Shown in pieces: positions 58,481 through 64,000 of a stretch of 64,000 nucleotides of DNA (within the stretch, counting starts at the first letter, position 1; the number at the start of each line of letters is the position of its first letter). The translations under genes and the position numbers were made by a program. The DNA lies in the NCBI GenBank assembly GCA_014904845.1, contig MU119206.1, forward strand, positions 434,001 to 498,000, given 5' to 3'. Under the pieces are notes generated by a model, which had not been told where the DNA came from, did no database searches, and saw only the letters and a program-made list of their open reading frames with translations. Source of the stretch: Acephala macrosclerotiorum. Lineage: Eukaryota > Ascomycota > Leotiomycetes > Helotiales > Mollisiaceae.

Positions 58481-59412
58481 GGTCAAAAATGTACTCGAAA
58501 ACAGCGGCAAACTTTGAAGACCCAAAAGCAAACAAACCGAAAATCGAATGATGGGATGAGTGAGACCTGCAGTACTTAAAGCATGCTGGGATAATGGGAA
58601 AGATATTATGTGACAAGAGCTATGAACTTGATATCGCTGAACACCATCATGCAGACATCGAATATGCGGTCTTCGCCGACACCTCCTCATATTATAAATA
58701 TCTTATCAGTAGATACATGGACATTATCCGATGTGGATCTAGGACATCAGTGGGGATTTGCGGGGTTACAAGGTTCGGCTCTTGGGTGGGCCGAGTACTT
58801 GCGGCAAGTGTAGAGTGATCTTTCGGACGCACCTTGATGGCACTCAACTCAAGATCGCGACGCATTGAAAAAACAAAGAGAGGGAATTATTTGAAAAATT
58901 GGAGCCGTTAGCAGGCAAGAACAACGAGCGTGTATTTTGTGTTCTAGAGAAGGCAGAAACAAACAAGTAAGCAGGCGGGGGAAAAAGCGAGGACTGAATG
59001 GCGCTCGACACGACGGGGCAACACACTCGAGCCAGCTTGGTGGAAAAGGCGGACAAAGGCTGCGAAATGCGAAGCCAAAAGCGATTCAGTCTTAAAGATG
59101 GGTGTGCAAGGAACACGATAACAAACACGTTGTTGACTGATGGTGATGGTTGAGAGTAGAACGCCGCTAGAGCATCCTTTCGGGGGTCAACAGCACCAAA
59201 GCACCAGCATCCCCAGCCACTAGCTCGCTAAACTCCGGTGTTTGAACGCTCAATCGATGTGCCACGGCAAAGCCTCGGAAACTCAACTGCAGCATCCCAC
59301 TTTGCTTCAAGTGAGATAGGGCAACGTCTTGGTATATAGATACAAGATTCTCTTATCACAGCTTCTCTGCATATCCCATGTCTGGTTTCATATCACGGGA
59401 TCATTTTTCAAG
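58481..59412. other. shared divergent promoter of permease and FAD oxidoreductase
   Basis: A 0.93-kb spacer. Open frames in it are short and without domain. A CGG...CCG-type zinc-cluster site could be expected here, but I did not find a pair I would defend. Confidence 0.45.
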
Positions 59413-61235
59413 ATGAGCTCAACGACTGCGCAGAGAAGGTTGGATGCCTTAAGCAAGACGATTGTTCCTGATTCGACGTCGACACCAGGAGAGGCTCAAA
59501 CTCCTCCTTTCCCGTTTCCTGTTCCGAATTCGACTGTGCCTTTTTGGAGAATCGAGCTTCACCCACTTGACAGTCATAGGAGCACCCCGGTTTTACCGCA
59601 ATCATGTGATATCGCAGTTATTGGAGCAGGTTATACGGGGGCTGCTATGGTGCATCATTTGTTGGAGGGGAAAGAGGAGAAAGATTCAGGAAAGGGAATC
59701 GTGATTCTTGAAGCGAGAGAGGCATGCTCTGGCGCGACAGGAAGAAATGGTCTGCCTCCTCTTCGGGACTTTCTCGCTTCGAGATGCCTCCCCCTTTTAG
59801 TCACTTGACTAAATTCATTTGCATTTATCCTATGTCCTTCACAAGTTATCTGCCTTCCATTCCCGCCATTTACTTCTATCTCGTCAGCTTGTCTTCGTCC
59901 CATCAACTGACATCCACCCCAAAACAGGTGGTCACCTGAAACCAGACGTCTACTTCAATGGCAAGCCTCCCTCATTCCCCTCCCTTCCCTCCTTAATTAA
60001 CACCTCCCTCAGTCCCAAAATACAAAAAGATGTACGGCCCCTCAATGGCCACCAAAATCGCCGCATTCGAATCCTCCCAAGTCTACGCCGTAAAATCCCT
60101 CGTCGAGACCGAAAAAATAGACTGTGACTTCACACTCACCCGCGCCGTCGATACCTGCTTAGACCAAGAACACGCTGACAAATCTCGTATTGCATTTGAA
60201 GAGTTACTTGAGAGTGGAGAGCCGAGTACGAGGGATGTACAGATGAAGGTTGGGAAGGAGGCAGAGGCTTTGAGTGGGGTTAAAGGGGCGAAGGTTGCGT
60301 TTAGTTTTACTGCTGCGCATATTTGGTGAGTTTTGAGTGAGAGAGATGGTGATGGTGATGGGGAGGGGAGTGACCTACTGATTGGGGGTAGGCCATATAA
60401 GATGGTTATGCATCTCCTTCAGCGGGCTGTTGATCGAGGAGTGAATCTCCAGACCAAGACACCTATTCTCTCGGTCTCGGACGAACCGTCGAAGGAAGGA
60501 TATTATAACATCACTACTCCCCGCGGTTCTCTTCTTGCAAAGAAGATCGTCTTCGCAACAAATGGCTACACTGCCTCTGTCCTCTCATCTTATTATCAGA
60601 AGATCGTTCCCGTGAGAGGGATCTGTACTCGAATAAAATGCCCCGATGGCACCACGCCGCCGTATTTACCAAATAGCACCTCAGTTCGCTACGGGCCTGG
60701 GTTTTATGACTACCAGATCCCCCGCCTAGATGGAAGTATCATCGTCGGTGGAGCTCGCCATACATTTCTCCATGATTTGAAGCAATGGTATAACGTTACC
60801 GATGATTCGACTTTGATTGAGCCTGCTGTTAGCCATTTCAAGGAGGGGTTGATGCAGAAGACTTACAAGGGGTGGGAGAAATCTGGTGCGGAACTTGACA
60901 GGATATGGACGGGAGTTATGGGGGTACGTCCCTCCTTCTCTCTCTCTCTTCCTTGATCCGTATGGAAGGGACGGGCCCACTGACAGACACTTAAACAGTA
61001 CACCTCAGACTTAATGCCTCATATCGGCGCTGTACCCGGGAAAACAAACCAATATATCTGCGCAGGCTTCAACGGACATGGAATGCCGTTGATATTACTA
61101 GCAACGAAAGGAGTCGCGAAGATGATTCAAGAGGGTTGCGAATTTGAAGAGACGGGAATCCCTGGGGCTCTCAAAACGACAGAAGAAAGATTGAGGAGCA
61201 AGGAGAACGCGATCTTGGAATCGAAGCCTCAGTAG
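59413..61235 (+). CDS. FAD-dependent oxidoreductase, DAO family
   Basis: Flavin enzyme probably oxidising an amine or amino acid. Five exons (59413-59749, 59928-59960, 60013-60325, 60392-60923, 60999-61235) give 483 residues in one frame. The Rossmann motif is DIAVIGAGYTGAAMVHHLLE; the FAD block SGATGRNGGHLKPDVYF is assembled across intron 1. Then MATKIAAFESSQVYAVKSLV, KKIVFATNGYTASVLSSYYQ, LDGSIIVGGARHTF, and GFNGHGMPLILLATKGVAKM, all typical of fungal DAO proteins with this N-terminal extension. Intron 2 (59961-60012) has a GC donor (GCAAGC), intron 1 is long (178 nt) with a weak GTCTGC donor; exon 2 is only 33 nt. Divergent from the permease. Confidence 0.88.
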
Positions 61236-61472
61236 AGGCTGGGTGGCTTTGCTTGGAGACTTTTGACCCAATTTCTTGGGGGAATACTTTTGTTGGTTGA
61301 GGTCATGGGACCAGATTGCTAGGTCAGGCTGGGACGCCGAAAAGACTGCAAATTTCATAGCTTGTGTTCCGTCTGGGAGAATCAGCACTTGAAAACTACT
61401 CACGTCCCTTCACAAATTGAGAAAGAAGAGTATCGAGTAAATGCATAGCATCAGTAATGTTCTAGAACAAAG

Positions 61473-62447
61473 TCATCCAAAACGATTCATCCATATATCG
61501 ATTGGCGACTCGGCTCCTCTGGTGGCACATTGACCATACCAACACGTATCAGCCTCCGGAACATGAAGCTCGGGTCCATCAAAGGCTCCGGGGTAGCAAG
61601 GACCCAGACCAGGTGCAGTATAATCCAGAATTTCGGTCTTGATTTTCCACCGCTCTGAGAAATTTTCCCGTTCTGAATCCAGGTAGCCGGCTAGTCGCAA
61701 GTAAGGTCCTTGTCCACTATTGGCCTGAGAGTTCCATTTAAGGAATTTGCAAGTGGCAGACTCGAGGAGAAAACCACAGGTTGTCAACCCACGCTCTTTC
61801 ACTTTCCCTCTGTTGGCTAGAATCGCCATCTCTGTTATGTTCCGGAGTCCTGAATTATACAACGCCTTTGAGATACACGTATTCGTAAGTGCTTTTAAAC
61901 CACGAGCCACAAACTGCTCGAAGTAAAGTCGAGCAGAATTTACTGTTGAACAATGCTCAGAATCCAATGAGATCTCAATGCATCGAATCAAGTCTAAGTT
62001 CGCTTGACCAACCGTTGCTTCAAAAGATTGTAGTGCGTATCCATCATTCGAGAATATGAATACAATAGTAGAGTAGAGGACACTCCTAGCCTCCGCCGAA
62101 GTTTGTTTGTTGAGAAGGCATATGCTTGGTCCTTTGGAATTCCATTGAAAGGTCAGTTCGTGCTTAAGAGCAGCACGTCTTGGATGTGGTTTGACTCTTT
62201 TCTCTCTTTTCAGAGCATAGGTGTAAATGAAGTCCCGCACTTCTCGAGGAAGTTTCAAGAATAATATCGTCTGCCCTCAGAGTTCTTGGGCTTCTTTAAG
62301 TAGGTCGAGATCGCTTGCGGATCTTCGAATTGCCTCTCTCTTTGGGATCAATGCATTTCTATAGTCTTCGATTTGGTTGATGCTAGGAACAGGGCTAGTA
62401 AGGTTATGGCCGTCCATGGAGGAGGGTGCCTGCTTCGGAGATGTCAT
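61473..62447 (-). pseudogene. F-box-like (2EXR type) gene with a single premature TGA
   Basis: One frame without introns runs from ATG 62447 to TGA 61473 (325 codons), broken only by TGA at 62279-62277 (codon 57). The part before reads KREAIRRSASDLDLLKEAQE, the part after ILFLKLPREVRDFIYTYALK, and LPREVRDFIYTYAL is the classic opening of fungal F-box-like/2EXR proteins (LPxEVRxxIYxYAL). SICLLNKQTSAEARSVLYST, also typical, follows. CGA to TGA explains the stop. The rest of the protein (FEATVGQANLDLIRCIEISL and so on) is undamaged, so the change is recent, or the TGA is read through, or a base call is wrong. I found no intron that removes the stop. Confidence 0.65.
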
Positions 62448-63377
62448 CTTGCGAACGGATTCGACTTACGAGACCAAAGGGGATTTCCTCGTATCTTGTA
62501 TATAGCTGATTGAGGCGTAAGAGAGGCAGGATGCTATAGTGGGAAGAATGAAGAGGAAGAGAGGAGTGAAGAAAATTATTTCAATGACGCTGGAGGAAGA
62601 AAAGCAATGACGCCAAGCGATTGCATGTGTCGGATGCGCTAAGCCGTTCTCAGTCACGCTAGTCCTCGGCAGCTTTAGGGCACTCAAGATGACAACTTCA
62701 CCTCATCAGTTCAATTTCTCATCACAACAACATCGACAACCACGACTATCTACCGCTTTGTGGAGAGAGCTTCAACCTTTGTTCTCCCTCCTGAAGCAAA
62801 ACATGGATACGCTTAACCTTTTTCAGCACGGAGTGTCTCCTTCCACGCCTGTCGGCGACACATCCCGAGAAAGTTCTTCCGTGGCTTCCCCACACGATCG
62901 ACTGACGGGTATGGCCGCATGCGACAATCAAATTGCTTGCTCATTGGGTGAGCACCCCTCAAAAACATACATACAGGAAGGATCCATGTTGTCGGACCTC
63001 ATTACCGTTATTCCTTGGAGCTCGCCAGGCCGTTCCTGAACAATGAGAGGCTGGCCCCTGACCAATACTCTATCCGAGGATCATGTGAAGATGTTTCTCA
63101 GAAGTTTGGTCTTGTTATTCGATGTTTGTTGGAATATTTTCCACCTCTTATCGATTTGTGTAATCACTGCTGTCATCCGTGCTGGCGTCTAGAATGTGTG
63201 GGTTGTCTCGATTCGAGCATGAGAGTGGCGCATCTCCTCACCTTATGCCAAGATTGGGGATGAAGCGGGCCGACGGTCTTTATTTCTTCCTTGATAAACA
63301 GGTATATACTCTATTAGGGACCCAAGAGTAATGATCAGCAAGTCTCGACTTCCTCTTTTCTCTATACTTCATTCAGC
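62448..63377. other. intergenic with a doubtful small frame
   Basis: A 116-codon ATG frame on the plus strand (62689-63039, starting MTTSPHQFNFSSQQHRQ) is polar and unrecognised; I cannot say whether it is expressed. The last 70 bases before 63,378 look like a normal promoter/leader of the mannanase gene. Confidence 0.3.
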
Positions 63378-64000
63378 ATGAAGCTCTCTTCGTTCATTTC
63401 TGCTTCTTGGGCGCTTACTGTTGCAACTGCACAACAGACTGCCTATGGTCAATGTACGTGATCCTGGAGACGCTTCTAGTAGCTGGAACTAACTCGTTCA
63501 AGGTGAAGGAGTGGACTGGACAGGCGCTACCACGTGTGTCTCTGGATACTATTGCTACTATCAAAATGCGTACTATTCTCAATGCATCCCCGGAACAGGT
63601 TAGTGTTCAGTACGTCAGGGATAGCGTTAATGGTCTACTGACTCTGATTCTAGCATCTACGACAGATACCACATCCACTAAAGCTTCATCAACTTTGTCG
63701 ACGGTGACCACCTCGAAGGCATCGTCGTCGACAACATCCAGTGCCGCGTCAAGCACAACTTCTGCTATTACAAGCTTCGCCAAGACTAGTGGCAGCGTCT
63801 TCACCATCAATGGCAAGACCGAATACTGGATGGGAACCAATGCTTACTATATTGGCTTCCTTACCAACAATGCCGACGTTGATCTTATTATGTCTCATCT
63901 TGCTTCAGTAAGTCTATTTCATTTGTGGACCCTGACCTCTCTTCTTCGGAAATGGCTGTTTCTCAAAAATCTCAGACATCATGACTGGTTCAGAGGAACA
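63378..64000 (+). CDS. CBM1-linked GH5 endo-beta-1,4-mannanase (5' part)
   Basis: Secreted plant-cell-wall-degrading enzyme that would cut mannan backbones. Exons 63378-63453, 63503-63598, 63654-63907; introns of 49 and 55 nt, with a third starting at 63908 (GTAAGT). Residues 1-18 ([18 protein letters not shown]) are a signal peptide. Next is a cellulose-binding CBM1 with four Cys: [20 protein letters not shown] and YYSQCIPGT; the usual Gly after the first Cys is replaced by Glu. A Ser/Thr linker of about 40 residues follows, and then the start of the GH5 domain, [36 protein letters not shown], as in fungal subfamily 7 mannanases. The catalytic Glu residues lie beyond the window. The start of exon 4 near 63,977-63,994 could not be settled. 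Confidence 0.87.

Noticed and set aside
1..64000. CRISPR arrays, bacterial operons, phage or secondary-metabolite core genes
   Set aside because: No regularly spaced repeats, no polycistronic layout, and no PKS, NRPS or terpene synthase motifs were found; the window is eukaryotic throughout.

Overview
The window is nuclear DNA of a filamentous ascomycete (Pezizomycotina). The evidence is 45-75 nt GT-AG introns with CTAAC/CTGAC-type branch sites, three Zn2Cys6 regulators, a YAT amino-acid permease, a CBM1 plus GH5 mannanase, secreted PAN and small secreted proteins, and a long A+T block of the kind left by repeat-induced point mutation (RIP). A helotialean (Leotiomycetes) source is my guess only.

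Layout. 1-1849: Zn2Cys6/Fungal_trans_2 regulator (minus, cut by the window edge). 5428-6207: ribosome-biogenesis factor NOP16. 7150-16074: a cluster of small Myb/SANT-like proteins with five full-looking single-domain or two-domain genes plus one more on the minus strand (six intact genes in all), one decayed gene and one truncated relic; two of the genes sit in a duplicated head-to-head module. 16397-17065: secreted PAN/apple-like protein. 18789-20643: second Zn2Cys6 regulator. 21237-21511 and 28945-29147: two non-autonomous inverted-repeat elements (MITEs). 24413-24484: initiator tRNA-Met. 25695-27221: wreck of a fungal GT2 glycosyltransferase gene that has lost its catalytic core. 29679-31093: FAD-dependent oxidoreductase without a visible start codon. 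32318-35922: one intact small secreted protein and two broken genes. About 37.88-49.39 kb: extreme A+T block holding a 9.16-kb LTR retrotransposon with 127-bp LTRs (38298-47453). 50063-50719: GNAT acetyltransferase. 51279-52069: broken RTA1-like membrane protein gene. 53350-61235: third Zn2Cys6 regulator, YAT permease, and a divergent FAD-dependent oxidoreductase that look like an amine or amino-acid catabolic neighbourhood. 61473-62447: F-box-like gene carrying one TGA. 63378-64000: start of a CBM1-GH5 endo-beta-mannanase.

Two themes stand out. First, the tandem Myb-like family is the best candidate for something not well described: the members share only a short helical domain ending in a (Q/R)RW motif, followed by Lys-rich and acidic tails, and the locus shows birth, truncation and death of copies. 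Second, an unusual share of genes are recently broken. Premature stops that C-to-T change (CAG to TAG, CGA to TGA) would explain occur in the Myb pseudogene, the GT2 remnant, the secreted-protein pseudogenes and the F-box-like gene, in the same window as a fully RIP-degraded retroelement whose LTRs differ only by transitions. Exon boundaries were worked out by hand from splice sites and reading frame; gene family names come from recognised sequence patterns, not from a search.
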